DNA of 64,000 nucleotides from Diphasiastrum complanatum (lineage: Eukaryota > Streptophyta > Lycopodiopsida > Lycopodiales > Lycopodiaceae), in assembly GCA_029204225.1 (NCBI GenBank), contig CM055111.1, positions 22,039,805 through 22,103,804 on the forward strand, given 5' to 3'. The notes beneath the pieces were generated by a model. That model was not told where the DNA came from. It made no database searches and saw nothing but the letters and a program-made list of their open reading frames with translations. The position numbers and the translations under genes were made by a program. Below, piece by piece: positions 24,540 through 38,410 of this stretch (position 1 is the first letter of the stretch; each line of letters starts with the position of its first letter).

Positions 24540-26528
24540 ATGATGCAGATAGCTACGTCTCGCAATTTGAGTCAATTGCCAATGCAAATAACGAAGGAAC
24601 TAATGTAGATATACTACGAATCTTCCCTGGTCTGCTAAGAAAGCAAACGCGCATATGGTACAGCTAGGTTGAACCAAGCCGTGTAGGAACCTGGTTACTG
24701 CTGAAAGATCCATTTCTGAACCAGTTTAAAAAAATCGGTTATAAATTTAGAATTCTAGGACGTCTGAACAATATTCTGAAGAAGACTAAAGAATCTTTTC
24801 AAAAATATACACGAAAAATTTAAAACCTTATAGGAAAACTAACCGGTGTATATCCCGTTGATATGCCAATCGAATGGTTTTGGGCTGGTTTACCACCAAA
24901 GATTGATTGGTATTGCAGACAAGGGGACATGACCTCCTTAGTAGCAGTAATAGCTAGTGCCAAAAATTTCAAGACCTCGAAACTAGCACGAAAGTGACAC
25001 TCAACTAAAAGATCTCATAAGTCTAAGACTGATTCCAATGACAACGATGACAATGCAGATTCTGACTCAAGTACCAGTTCTTCAAGCTCGGAGTCTGAAA
25101 GTAGCAATTCATCAAAATCAGAAGCTGATAAAGGAGAAAGAAAGAATAAACGACGATCCAAGCAAAAGGATGACACGAAAACCATTGAGGATAAGTCGTC
25201 AACTTCTAAAGTTGAAAAGCTTTGGAAGAGTAATATGGCTGACCTTAAAAAAAGTTTAATGATTTGAAAGTGCATATTTTTGAAGTTGCAGACAAAAGAT
25301 CTAAAACGTCTTCTTCCAACTTAGAAATGTGGTGTACGAAATGTGGAACTTCTGGACATACTAAGGAAGACTGCACCACTATAAATGTCAAATATATTGA
25401 AGATCCTGCCCAAGAGGTACTTTTTATTTTTCAGAATGATGCGACTACTAACTACGTTCCGGGTACTGTAGCATCAGCCCATCAGGACAGACCCAAGTTC
25501 GCACTAAAAAGACATAATCCTCCTAAATTTGTTGGACCAGCGAAGTCTCAAACTACGAGTAAACCAGTGTCGGACAACTGCTACAACTGCGGACTGTCCT
25601 CAGCCACGAAAGCCGATTGGTTATGTACCGTTATGCTCGAACTGTAGAGAGTCTGGCCACAAGTACCCTGACCGCCCTCAGCCGCAGAAGCCGCGACCCA
25701 AATATCAGTATGTAGCAACACCAGCTGCTGCAGACTCGAAAGCAAAAGCTTCGACTGATGCCGTTGTGCAGAGAATTGATGTTATTGAAGAAAAATTGGC
25801 AAAGACAGATGACCAGTCTTGGCCAAGTGACATGGAGAAGATATTCAAAGTCACAACGAGAAGCAAAGGCTCCTCAAAACCTGAACAGAAATCTTCAACG
25901 AAGCATAGAAAATCCTTGAAGAAGAAATCTTCTAACAAGTCTACGACTAAAGAAGATCTTAAAGATGACCCCGACTATGACTGTGATGCTGCAAAATTAT
26001 TTGCAAAAGACATCTCAGTAGAAGCGAAAGAAATTATCAGCACTGAACTTCAGTCAGCTGCTGCAGAGAAGGTGGTCACGTTCGAGGAAGGGGACGACGA
26101 AATCATGAAGACTAAATTGTCTAGTGATGTTATTGACAAGCCAATCTCGAAATCAAAGATGAAGGACTATGACATAGTGATTGATATTGGATCTCTTCGT
26201 CCGAACATTACTTTTGAGCAGTTGTTGGCAGATAACACTTATTACAGAAAGCAACTGAAAGGGCATTTTGCCCCTAAAAAGAAGAAAAAGTTTCTCTACC
26301 AGATGCTGGTATTTTGTCTATTGATTTAGGTGATCTCGGTGCACCAGAAATTGATGTTACCATTGCGGGATGCCTGATTGAAAAAGTGCCAATAGACTCT
26401 GGTTCCAACGTGAACATAATAACTGAAGACGCAGCTCATGCTTCGGGGCTGACTGACATTCAACCGACACAGCAAAATATCAAGTTAGCTGATTCGACAC
26501 GACAAATCCAAGGAGGTGCAACTACATC
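24540..26528 (+). pseudogene. Gypsy gag-protease, second family
   Basis: A decayed gypsy Gag begins with a capsid-like region (YVSQFESIANANNEG, WFWAGLPPKIDWY). It has an acidic/serine-rich linker, zinc knuckles near 25330 (CTKCGTSGHTKEDC) and 25650 (CSNCRESGHKYPD), a lysine-rich segment, and a retropepsin start with VPIDSGSNVNIIT near 26390. Several stops and frameshifts break it. It belongs to a different lineage from the element at 39850. The frame ends at 26528, where copia sequence starts without any LTR. Confidence 0.85.
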
Positions 26529-26650
26529 ATGTACCATCATCCGAATGCATAGCTAATATCTTAACCAAGCCATTGTCCAAAGATCCATTTTTTAAGTTAA
26601 GATATGCTCTTGGAATTGTAGATAGATGTACAATAGATTTGCCAAGTTAG
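26529..26650 (+). pseudogene. Ty1/copia RNase H C-terminal tail
   Basis: The frame starting at about 26529 gives ECIANILTKPLSKDPFFKLR, the conserved end of copia RNase H, and stops at 26648. A polypurine tract 'gaagtgaggaggagtg' follows directly, then an LTR start. The rest of pol is missing. Confidence 0.85.
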
Positions 26651-26662
26651 AAGTGAGGAGGA

Positions 26663-27500
26663 GTGTTGAAAATTGTCACTTCTCACTTGACATTGGTTAG
26701 TGTAAATATTGATCAAACATTAGAATAATGTGATGATCTGATTTCACACGTGTGTGAGCCTGTTCCCACGTGTGAAAGGATGTATTTTTCATGCTTGTAT
26801 ATATCTAAATTGATTTTGTATCAATCTAGTTAGTGTGAACATGATATGACTAGTTTTAGTCAAGTTAACTAGTCACCTAGAAATTAGCTTTTCCTTGCAT
26901 GTGCATGAGTAAATGCTCCCACATGGCAAGTGGATGTTCACACGTGTGTATCGAGTACTAGAAGATAAGAGTTGACCATTTTCCTTAGATCCTATTTTGT
27001 AGGGAATATTTCTAAATTCTAGGAGACTAGCTTTTTTTGGATTTTAGCCATATTCTAGAAGGTCAACTATTGGATAAGGATCAAGGATGAATCAAATGGA
27101 TAGATCTGAGTGATGTGGCACTCTTCACACATGTGAAGACCTGCTGGACTGTACCAGACTCGTGGATGTACTTGATCCATAAAAGGATCATCATTGGGCT
27201 AAGAAGATTGATGAGACTTTTGTACTCTACACTTTTGTGAGGTTTCTAGTCATTTGTCTTGTGATTTCTATGAATGATTGCTATCTAGGATCATTGTACT
27301 TGTTGTTTCAGGTGCAGGCCGTACTGTGGGTAGTACTCCACATGTGTGAAGCCTCCTTCACTAAATAATGATGTGTTGATCCATTGCTCTTGCTTAAATC
27401 CAAGTGTAGTGAATCTAGATCAAGATCTAATGTGTAGAACTTGATAGATTCATTGATTAAGCAACCAATAACTCTCTATGATTGTAAAGTACAATCATTA
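26663..27500 (+). mobile_element. Ty1/copia 3' LTR (right end approximate)
   Basis: It starts with TGTTGAAAATTGTCAC directly after the polypurine tract and has several 'cacacgtgtg'-type palindromes, as does the LTR at 60439. Its 3' part resembles the LTR end at 13970-14014. The right end near 27500 is a guess. Confidence 0.65.
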
Positions 27501-28335
27501 TTGTCCTAAAGACTGTAAAATTTATCAGCTTTGGCTTTAGATTTTCTTTTACATTGAAGTTTGACTGAAATAAAAATACTCCCAAAATCATTTCTCAGCA
27601 AAAATTGCACATCTATAGTAAATTGTAACATGTCATCACTTTCGATATCAACGTGGAATATAGCACCTTGGAGGTAGAAGCTGGACAATCTTAATAAACA
27701 TCAGCCACCAACCTTTTAAAGCATCAATCAAAACTTTGATCTTTTGAAACATAAAATTTAGCTTTGAAAATTGGTTGATCTATGTAGATTTTTGAATAGC
27801 ATCCAACATTCAACTTCAAACTTATAAAACTCTGCTCGAAAAATTAGTGGTGTGTCTTTGTAGCACCACAGAACAATCGTCATACTTGTTCAAAGTCTGT
27901 TCATTTAGTATGGGCTACTTATAGACATGAATATTGTCACCAATATGAACTTCTGTTGAACTAATACGTAATTGGTCACTCATACAAGATCAGATTTACC
28001 ATTCAGTTTTGCAGCCAACATCTTAACTCTCAACATAAAATCAGCAACATCACTAGTCAGAAATTTAGCTTTAAAAATCCACCAACTTCATTTTATAAAT
28101 GTAGAAGTACCACAGGCCTCCATTTCAGCTCATTCAAGCTAGCAATATCTTCTTCCAAATATAATACAGTTGTGAAGACAGTGTACTACAATAATAAATC
28201 AACTTCAAGTTCTGAACATGATTCTAAAAATGTATTAATTATCATGTCAGAATCGTGTTGATATTCATAATCATCTATTGCACCAGCACAACAACCCATA
28301 CCAGCCGTGCCAACGGATATTCACTTAGCGTACCA
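27501..28335. other. Unassigned sequence
   Basis: No gene or repeat family recognised. Confidence 0.35.
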
Positions 28336-28339
28336 ACTT

Positions 28340-28850
28340 TTGGGCACATTTGTCTAGGACGCGATCGCCACCAAAACGATATTAGATGGCCGCATGGTAA
28401 AATTGGCTACCGACAACACGAAGCTACGAGCGGAACTCACAAAGCTCTAGCAAGACCTGTGAATAGCCATCCAACATGAGCAGGCACAAAAGGACGAGGT
28501 CCGAAGGCTAAAGCAACATGAAGATAGCCTCCAAAATTACATCTCGAGTCTCTCCAAGGCAGTAATGGACGCCTCTGCCCAAGTCCAAGAGCTCCAGCAA
28601 GCGACAGCACAGCGGCTATTAGCCCCCCTCCAGGCCCAACTTCAAATCATGAAACAGAGAATACTCGCTTGGGAGGGGAGGTGCAAACCTTACAAGCAGA
28701 AAAGGCGGCCTGGCTAGCACAACCTGTACCTATAGATCGGCCTCTCACACAAGCTGAGATGAACCTGTACAAGTAGCAGATGCAGGTACACAGTCAATCG
28801 TTCAAAGCATAATTTGACCGATATCATGCAAGTGCAAACCACGTTCTCAT
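28340..28850 (+). pseudogene. Diverged relative of the retroelement ORF3 coiled coil
   Basis: The plus strand encodes, across stops, a glutamine-rich coiled coil (QVQELQQATAQRLLAPLQ) followed by RPLTQAEMNLYK and, after a stop, a FDRYHA-like motif. The same order occurs in ORF3 of the array at 53200-53540, where a coiled coil is followed by a PVTPTEIAYLFK motif and FQGRFDRFKG. I infer a remnant of another element carrying an ORF3 homologue. Confidence 0.55.
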
Positions 28851-29490
28851 CAATTCTCTTATCTTATTCATTTGGATGATCTCATTTCATTATTTAGAAG
28901 CAAAGACGGTGCTATTTCATGTGACTTCTTACTTGAAGACTTCAATTGGAGGTCTCTCTTATGAAAAGTGCTTGATATGAAGATTGCAATAGTTGATACT
29001 TTGGGGATCTTTGGATCCATATGCTTTGCCAACTTTTCCAATATTCCTTTTCATTTAACGAATAAGGATGATCCAATCTCAATCAAGAGGATGATGGCAA
29101 GATTCTCAAATCTATCAAAAATCCAAGTGTATGATGGAGGTTTGCAAAGGCTTGAGGAGGAGCCTTCTCAACACATGGTTCCAGGGAGACCTTCAAGAAG
29201 CAAGGCCGAGTCTTTGTGGCTCAAATGTCATGGCAAGGAGGGGCAATTTTCAGGTTGTATCTACTTCAACATATTCATTTTTGCTTCTCTTTCATTCCTT
29301 TTGTAATATCTTGCTTTTATGAGGAGTTGGCAAGTGATTTCTACCAAAGAAATCTTATTATGGATATGGTGATGTTGCTGCTATGAAGGATCCCTTGGTT
29401 GGTCTTCACTTCACATGCATACCAAAGGATCCACTCAACAAGTTTCACAAGCCTCTTGTTTGATCTGGTACCTTAGCAAGCTAGTTTTTG
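28851..29490. other. Unassigned sequence with a 112-codon ORF
   Basis: An ORF at 28968-29306 (plus) shows no family I recognise. The stretch is otherwise featureless. Confidence 0.3.
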
Positions 29491-29494
29491 AGGG

Positions 29495-29610
29495 GTGTGA
29501 AAATTTGGCAAAATCTAGCTTGGAAACTTTGTAAATTATTGTTTGTGAGTAAATCTCACACGTGTGGAGCATGTTCCCACGTCATGTGGAAAATAGCCAT
29601 TCCTACTAAG
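29495..29610 (+). mobile_element. Copia LTR 5' end fragment
   Basis: 'tgtgaaaatttggcaaaatc' and the following 'tcacacgtgtgg' match the start of the copia LTR at 13333 and a second scrap at 30309-30366. Confidence 0.6.
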
Positions 29611-29717
29611 CAAAATCAAGATGGAAAAACAAGAAAGGGTCCAAGACTACACGACCAGGATGGGGGATTCTGGACGTCGTAACAATTCGTGGGAGTTGAG
29701 TGCACACCTCCACCACA

Positions 29718-30228
29718 TCCGTCGAGGTCCAAAAACCGAATGGTCTCATCAAGGCATCTTATGCGCATGACTTTTTTTCCTACTTCGACACCTTACGAAC
29801 GGGTACTGGCAAGACTTTATGGGAACAACAAATGCCACACCAGAAGTCTGTATAAAGGTCTTCGAGGACTGACAAACGGCTTCATCCATCGGAAATCTTG
29901 AACTAATTTGGCTCTCCTTGGCTCTGGCACCAAAATTTATGCCTTTTTAGGGCATAGAAAATCGACCGTGTCCGTCAAGGACCCAAACTGAATGGGCTCA
30001 AACGGGGGTTCCTCACAGAGCAACTTATGCGCATGACCATTTTCTGTTACTTCGACACCTTACGAAAGACTTTATGGAAACAGCAAATGCCACACCAAAA
30101 GTCTGTGTATAGGTCTTCATGCAGTGACAAACAGCCCGTCTATCGGAAACCTATAACTAATTTTGCTCTCCTTGGTTTTGGCGCCAAAACTTATGCCTTT
30201 CTAGGGCATAGAAAACCAAGTCTCGGGC
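29718..30228 (+). repeat. 255-bp tandem duplication, two units
   Basis: Units 29718-29972 and 29973-30228 share 'ttatgcgcatgac', 'acttcgacaccttacgaa', 'aaatgccacacca', 'tatgcctttntagggcatag' in order. An additional block (ggacgtcgtaacaatt with cacacctccacca) precedes the first unit at 29668 and recurs after the second at 30261. No coding match. Confidence 0.8.
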
Positions 30229-30308
30229 CCAAACTACCTTTAATCGACCAAGATCGAGGGTTTTGGACGTCATAACAATTTGTGGAAGTCCACTGCACAC
30301 CTCCACCA

Positions 30309-30365
30309 TGTGAAAATTTGGCAAAATCTGACTTGGACACTTTGTAAATTGTTGTTTGTGAGTAA

Positions 30366-30366
<1 letters not shown>
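30309..30366 (+). mobile_element. Copia LTR 5' end scrap
   Basis: Repeats the LTR start seen at 29495 (tgtgaaaatttggcaaaatc, then ttgtttgtgagtaaatc). Confidence 0.55.
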
Positions 30367-31796
<1,430 letters not shown>

Positions 31797-31804
31797 TGAG
31801 ATCT

Positions 31805-32354
31805 ATCCAAGTGTAAGCTAGTGATAGGGCCAAGTTTGGCATTAGTAGCAAAATAGGATTATACATATGTCAAAGTCATAATTAGGCCAAAAGTCAAAAG
31901 TGATGTAGCTCGAATTTGGTTAGGCTTCTTACACTTGTAAAGTTTGGATTTGAACTAGCACTTGTTTATGCTATAACAAAAGGAATAAATAAAAATAAAC
32001 AAAAAAACCTTAAAATGATTTGTCAGTACAAACGTGGCCTAGCCGATTCAAATGTGACTCAAATGTTTAAATCAACTGATTCAAAACACAGTCCATGAAA
32101 CATTGCCATGAACAAAGTAGTATTGCAAGTTGCAAGCCATGGGACCACGTGCAATGCAGTTTCTAGCAAACTCTGTTGCTCCAAAGATACTAGCAATATG
32201 GGAGAATTTTTAGTAAAAAAAGTGACATTATTGTTTTTAGTTGTTGTAATGGTACGTGTCCTTTAGCAACAAATACATGGTTTATAAATCATCCAAAACT
32301 ATGTGAAACCTAGGCACTAAACACCAGCAATATTGATAATATTGTACAAATTAA

Positions 32355-32405
<51 letters not shown>

Positions 32406-33197
32406 GGCCTGTGATAGATTGGCCAGTAACTTTCCCCTGAATTTAGCAACTTAAATATATACTAAGCTGCTCATAACCTTGTGGTAGTATGAACATGCAA
32501 ATGGTAGTTACAGAGTACAGAAATAGGTCACATTTCTGCTCACATATGTCAAATTACACAAGCATCTCTACAGCTCTATTGAGTTCAATTCACAATCATA
32601 GAGGGCATGTACATCCCAATAGAGGCAATTTTTGTGCCCCTAGCTCTGAACAATTGCAAATCTATGATCTATCATTGCTACAAGATCAACTTGGCATCTG
32701 AATTAAGCATTTTGGTCATCGTGATTATACCTGCCTACCTTTGTATAAACCACGCACGATACTCATTAGCACAAAGAAAATTGAAATGTTTTTGACATGG
32801 AATCCAATTTGTTGTTGGTCAGCAACTACAAAAGAGACCTTTATGTCCTGTATCTAAGAATAAAGCAAACAATTTAAGCTTCTCAAACTTTAAAAAGATT
32901 CTTAACTTTGAAATAAAAGATTGAACCAAGGTAATTGCCACCTGCATCTGGTCCTCGAGAAAATCAGCACGTTAAGTAAAACTTAGTTCTCACATAAACA
33001 TTGCTTTTCAAATACTCCGTTTTTGAAAGTTATTGAATCCCATGCGTAGTGTATCCATTTAGAGTTTGGCTCATCATGTAAAAAATGCTTTATATGCACA
33101 TTACAACAGTATTTTGATAATTTGGTAACTGATGTATGAACAAGTACCAAATAGAAAGTCTGATGGTCTTGGGAGTGGATCACTGAGGATTTGGTGG
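31805..33197. repeat. Tandem duplication, copy B (joined to PDC)
   Basis: Second copy of the 30366-31796 segment. It is continuous with the pyruvate decarboxylase gene and includes the gene's stop codon and 3' flank. Confidence 0.9.
32354..32405. repeat. (CT)n microsatellite in copy B
   Basis: About 26 CT units with one T interruption; no AT tail. Confidence 0.97.
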
Positions 33198-36100
33198 TCT
33201 GCTATTTGCAGCCGAGACACGTGAACCCCATTCAAGTAGTTGTCTGCTGGTATCATCCTTGTGCAATATACATTCAATGAAACAAAGGCAGTCCTTCTTT
33301 TCACCTTCTGCTGCTTTGATTGCCTCCACTAGCTCTATTTCAGTTGTCACCTGCAAATTGAAAGCATAATGGTCTTTCTATCAAAATTAACAGCACATTC
33401 AAATTTCAGCAGTTGATTGTCTTACATTGAAAACTTTCCAGCTGGAAAAACTTCGAAGACTTCTTACTGTAAGTTGAATTATTGTCAAACAGACACAAAG
33501 TACTTGGTTACAAGAACCAATTGATATACCAATATGTTATTGCATATCTTCAAAGCCCTAAAACCCTTTCCACTGAACACCCCCCACTTCACAATTAGGC
33601 ATCAATGTGACGAAGATTCTTCTTCTGATTCCCATGAATGTAAAGCTTTCAGAAGCATATGTTCATCAAACCCAGGGTTTTAAAGCCAGTGAACAGATAA
33701 AAATACCTTCTTTGTCCAAACATTGCCTTCGCCATTGTGGATGGCATCCACAAGCCCAGTGTAATTCCAGTTCTTAATAACATTATATGGCCCATCATGA
33801 ATTTCCACTTCAATAGTATAGCCACCATTATTGATCAGGAAGATAATACTCTTTTGTCCATTTCTTATCATTGTTGAAATGTCCTGCGCCGTTACCTGTA
33901 GTGACACAATAAAACAATCAGAAGTGGCATCAACTCACAAGTTCCACCCAAATAGCTCTGTTGCAAAATTAGAGATATGCTCTCATAGTCTTGCTGAGTT
34001 GTGACTCTTTTTCAGAAATATGAGATGACTTGAAATAACTCTGGGGCAAAGACAGTACTGGTGAGGAGAAGGAGAGTTTAATATCTTAATAAGCACCAAA
34101 ATTGGAAACTATGGTAGGTAATGTTAAACATTCTATCTGCTAGGCTATCAGCTTGGTAGAGACTTATGTATGAGTATGTCATTGGTTTGTTGATTTGTGG
34201 CACATCAATATGAAATTCATGCTAAAGTCAAGCTTTCAAACAAGTATCAAAGCTAGGGCCCAGATGTTTCATCGATGACTCATTCTTTATTACACTGCAG
34301 AATGATTGGCCTGGCAAATCATGCAGTACTGCCCTAACTTCTTGTCTCTAAAATGTCGAACATTATAATTTTCATTGTACCTTGAGATTAAGTCCCAACT
34401 TGAATCAATGTTCAAATGTTTCAATTATGCAAGGGAAAAGAGAAAAAAGCCCCACCATTTCACTAAGAAAAAAAAAACGTTTTCCATTCAGATATTGAAT
34501 AGATGAAAGTAAGGTATAACTACAAGCAATACAAAATACCATGCACGAGACTCCAAAACATTAGTAGCACAAACCTGGAAACTGCCATCTCCAATACAGG
34601 CAATAACACGCTTGTCTTTTGCAGCTTGAGCATAACCCAGAAGTGCCCCTACCGCCCAGCCTATTGATCCATACTGCATCTGGAATTCATATCTGCAATC
34701 CAAGAACAACATTTATTATATTCAGTAAAATGGAGTTTTTTCATATTCGAAGCATGAGTGTTATTTATTTTGCAAGCATCGATGTCAAGTAGTCCGTAGT
34801 AAGACATTGCTGGAACTAAAAGCTACTTTGATCATCTAAAAAACTGCACTTTTGCTTGCTGTTAGTATGCAATAATAAATAAGATGCTAGGATCTCTTTT
34901 TTCTGAAGAGGCCTCACCCACAACCTTCAGGTAACTTCAGCTTCTGACAATTAAACCAAGAGTCTCCAGTTTCAGCTAGGACTGCTGTGTCACTTGTAAG
35001 CATATTCTGAAAAGTCAAATCCAATTTCCAGGGCAAAGTTTAATTCATATGCAGATTGAAAGCAAACAATTGTAAATGAAAGAGAAAACCTAAAAAGAAA
35101 TGTTTCTACTAGCAGGGTTTGACCACAGTCACAGACAGCCAAATCAACTTTCCAGCTAAACAGAAAAAAAGCAAAGCAAGGGATATGTACCTGGATGTGC
35201 TTGAACATAACATTCACCCTCAGAGCTTCATCACCCTCAGCCTTTGAAAGAACTGAGCCCAAAGGCACAAACATTCTACAAAAATTATCATATGCTGCTG
35301 TATTTTTCTTTAATTTCTTTGCAAGGGCCTCCAAAAAATCTTTCATGAGAACACAACCAAAAGCTGGCCCATTTCCTACAGTCACCCGGTCTGGCTCCAC
35401 AATTATGGACCTCTCCCTCTTTACCAACAAAGAATATCCAACTGAGCTGTAATCGTTGAATATTGGACCAGCAAATAAATAAGCATCAGCTGACTCAACA
35501 ATTTCACAGCAATAAGGGGTGCTGACTGCACCCCAGTAAGTACCAATAAATCTTTCCAACGTTTCTGGAACTTGTCCTTTTGCAGAAGGCATGACAGCAA
35601 CTGGGTAACCTGAAAGATTTGCTAGCTCAGTGAATGCAGCACCAGCTTTGGCTACACGCAACTTGGGCCCTCCAATCAGGACAGGTTTCACTGCTGCATT
35701 TAAAAACTTAGCTGTTGTTTCTACTGCGGCCTCTAGGCTTAGTGGATTGGTCAACCTAACCAAACATCATATAGACTTGGATCAGCTGCAAAGGAAATTT
35801 TACCAGATGACAAGCTTCAACACTAAACTGTAGATATCTTGAAAGTTAGAGAACGGATTGCTCGTCTCTGCATGAACTTCTTGAGGCACCAATGTCAGAG
35901 ATAGATGTTCAAAGGAAATTACAGTAAAATAGAGTGTTATTTAGAGGCTTTACCTTTTGGAAATTGAGTACTTAATGGGCTGAATGCTGAACGAGGGATG
36001 AGGAATACATGGCAAGTTGCAGCTGATGCTGATGTATACAGGTTTACTCTCCCTTAAAGCTGTAGCAATGGCGCCATCGATGAGAGAATGTGCATCAGCA

Positions 36101-37416
36101 GTATTGTTCACCACAGCCTAATTCCAGATAATCGTTAGAATGTGAATGTAAATTGGAAGTACGCAAATCGTTTTTACATTACAAGCAAAACTTACAAGAA
36201 GCGTGAACGGGGCAAGTATATGAAATCAAGGTACATGAATAAACATTACTATACTGAGGGCCAGATCCTCAACATAGTGGAGTGAAGAGAGCGATTCAGG
36301 GCATTGTTGTACATGAAACATTATTGAAATACTCCAAAAGCTCCAAAGGTTAGCTTGGCCCCATATCAAAGAAATTGCACGGACCCACACTTATTGGAAC
36401 TGTGAGTGCTCAAATGCTGCTAAAATGAGCATGTGCCATATAACGCAGTATTTGAGGCCATACGTGTATCAACCTGGAAAGACTGCCAGCCCTAAAATAG
36501 GAACCCAACTTGCCATTGGCCAAGATACTCTCTGGAGTTGATAAAGATCAACCACAAAGCTTGGCATTTTCCTTTTTTGCCAAGCGGGAGAATATGTAGA
36601 AACTCAAGGGGCAAACTGACTCTCGGTAAGAAGCTTAAAACTCTCCAGAAATTGATGCCAAAGGAACATTCTAGTATGCAATCAGTAAGGCAGGGACGCA
36701 TCAAAGTTGCTAGCAGAGGAGCAATCAATGAGTCTCGATTAGACTGCCTTAAAGCTTGATGCTGGGTCATTTCATCTAGATAAATCAGACAAAACATCGC
36801 ATAAACCCAAAAGTACAGCTAGATAAAACCACTAAGGGACAAGAAAACTCTCCCATACACTTTGAAAAGTCTTGCACAGAACGAAACTTGATGCAAATAC
36901 ACAACAAGTTTTGAGCTAGAAAAAAATTGAAGTCCTTAGATCGAGTCTACATATAGCTGGTGAATCAATGAAACATGTTTATTAAAAGTAATGAACCTGG
37001 GCAGCCGTAACAGTTTGAAAGCAACGAAGCTCCTGGGTGAAATCTGGCAACCCAATGGTGTGGTGTAAGATTCGGCTGGAACCATAGTCATTGGAATTAG
37101 GACCTCCAACTATGCAGATCACCGGCAAGTTCTCGCTGTATGCCCCTGCTATTGCATTTATAACGCTCAGGCCTCCTACTGTGAAGGTCACCACACAAGC
37201 TCCCACACCTCTAGATCGTGCATAGCCATCCGCAGCGTATCCTGCATTTAATTCATTGCAGCATCCAATCAGATTTATGTCAGGATCAGCTATCAGCTGA
37301 TCCAAAAGGACTAAATTGAAGTCCCCGGGCACAGAAAACACATCAGTAGCGCCGATCTCCGCAAGTCGCCGGGCAAGATAGCGCCCTAGTGTTGAGTCCC
37401 AAGTTTCACTACCCAT
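33180..37416 (-). CDS. PDC: Pyruvate decarboxylase, seven exons, intact
   Basis: The enzyme converts pyruvate to acetaldehyde and CO2 with thiamine diphosphate and Mg2+, feeding ethanol fermentation in the cytosol under low oxygen. I assembled the exons from family similarity: 36997-37416, 35954-36117, 35191-35755, 34918-35006, 34575-34692, 33707-33895 and 33180-33350 (stop at 33180-33182). All six introns have GT-AG ends and phases agree, giving 1716 bases and 571 residues, close to the usual plant length. Exon 1 has VPGDFN, the cofactor-activating glutamate in [16 protein letters not shown] and the twin histidines in ILHHTIGLP. The diphosphate-binding motif starts with GDGSFQ at the end of exon 5 and finishes with INNGG in exon 6. 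The C-terminus ends SRPPNPQ as in other plant forms. No stop or frameshift is seen. The 3' end lies inside a 1.4-kb tandem duplication. Confidence 0.97.
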
Positions 37417-38190
37417 CTCAAGATCTGACCTTACCTCGCAATCCTAGAAAAATATTCAGCAATGCTTCAGAACATCAGCAACCACGCCAAGCAAGAGGCT
37501 ATCATCCAAACGTGTTTTCTAAATTTTTCTTCGCTCTGCTTATGTTCTTCCTCAGCCTAACTGCTCTCAACGAACTCTTTGTGATTGAGGATAGGATCTT
37601 AAAAGATCTAGAATTTTGCTAAATAGAAACTGATTGACAATATTTCACACCAATAAAATGCAGGCTGAAATGATCTTGCAAACTGGATGCTGCTTGAACC
37701 CACCTCAGGCGATCACAGTAAAGTGCCTAAAAATTTGTAAATTAGGACATAAATATAAATTCACAAGTTCCCAGATAAAACTTGCACAGATTTTCAGAAA
37801 AAAACCTTGTATGATCCCAAAAGAGCTCTATTGATTCAGAATGAGAGAAGATGTATCAGATTGCACTCTAAATACTTGCATGTGTGATGCTCCCCATAGA
37901 ATTAACAACCCATTTCTTTCTTCTCTCTGACTCTGTCATGCACAGGCAGACAGGAAAGAGCCACATGGCGGCGTTTGGGCACCATTGACACGTCTGCCTC
38001 AGCTGCTCACTCACAATCAATCAATATCCCACACACTGCAGCGCAGCCCACCAAGACTTGAAATTTGCAAAAAAGAAGACAGTTTCCAGTAAACGTCACA
38101 TGAAGGCCAAGCTCTTTCGAGGTGACAAGCTGAACGAACTTGTCGAATTTCATGAGGCAAAACAGATACCCTTCATCGTGAAAAAGGGCA
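37417..38190 (-). other. Upstream region of PDC
   Basis: Presumed 5' leader and promoter of the minus-strand gene. A donor-like 'gaggtaagg' lies about 15 bases upstream of the ATG on the minus strand, so a leader intron is conceivable if transcription starts further up. No clear TATA box was found. Confidence 0.35.
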
Positions 38191-38410
38191 GTATGACCTT
38201 CAAATTGGAAGCCTGGGGCCGTCCCACGTCCCGGCTGCCGACAGGGACGAGTGCTTGGGTCCGGTATGTTTTGAAGCCTTTGGCCCGTCACTAGTTGCCG
38301 CCTGTCAAAGTGCTCGGCGACGACCGAAGCGACTGTTACGTAACGTCGTAGCCTCCAGCCTTTGGCGGCGACCGACGGAACTTGGCGGCCACGACTCAAG
38401 CCGACGAGCT
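38190..38410. promoter_or_regulatory. GC- and CpG-rich patch with ACGT palindrome
   Basis: A stretch of about 220 bases is much richer in GC and CpG than the rest of the window. It contains the perfect palindrome GTTACGTAAC at 38335-38344, an ACGT-core site of the bZIP type. It lies about 0.9 kb upstream of PDC. ORFs cross it on both strands (38007-38399 minus, 38058-38294 plus) but resemble nothing known. Confidence 0.4.

Noticed and set aside
35195-35833. Plus-strand ORFs within the PDC gene
   Set aside because: They are antisense to PDC exon 3.
38007-38399. 130-codon ORF over the GC-rich patch
   Set aside because: High GC makes long ORFs likely; no domain is visible, and it overlaps an equally unconvincing plus-strand ORF.
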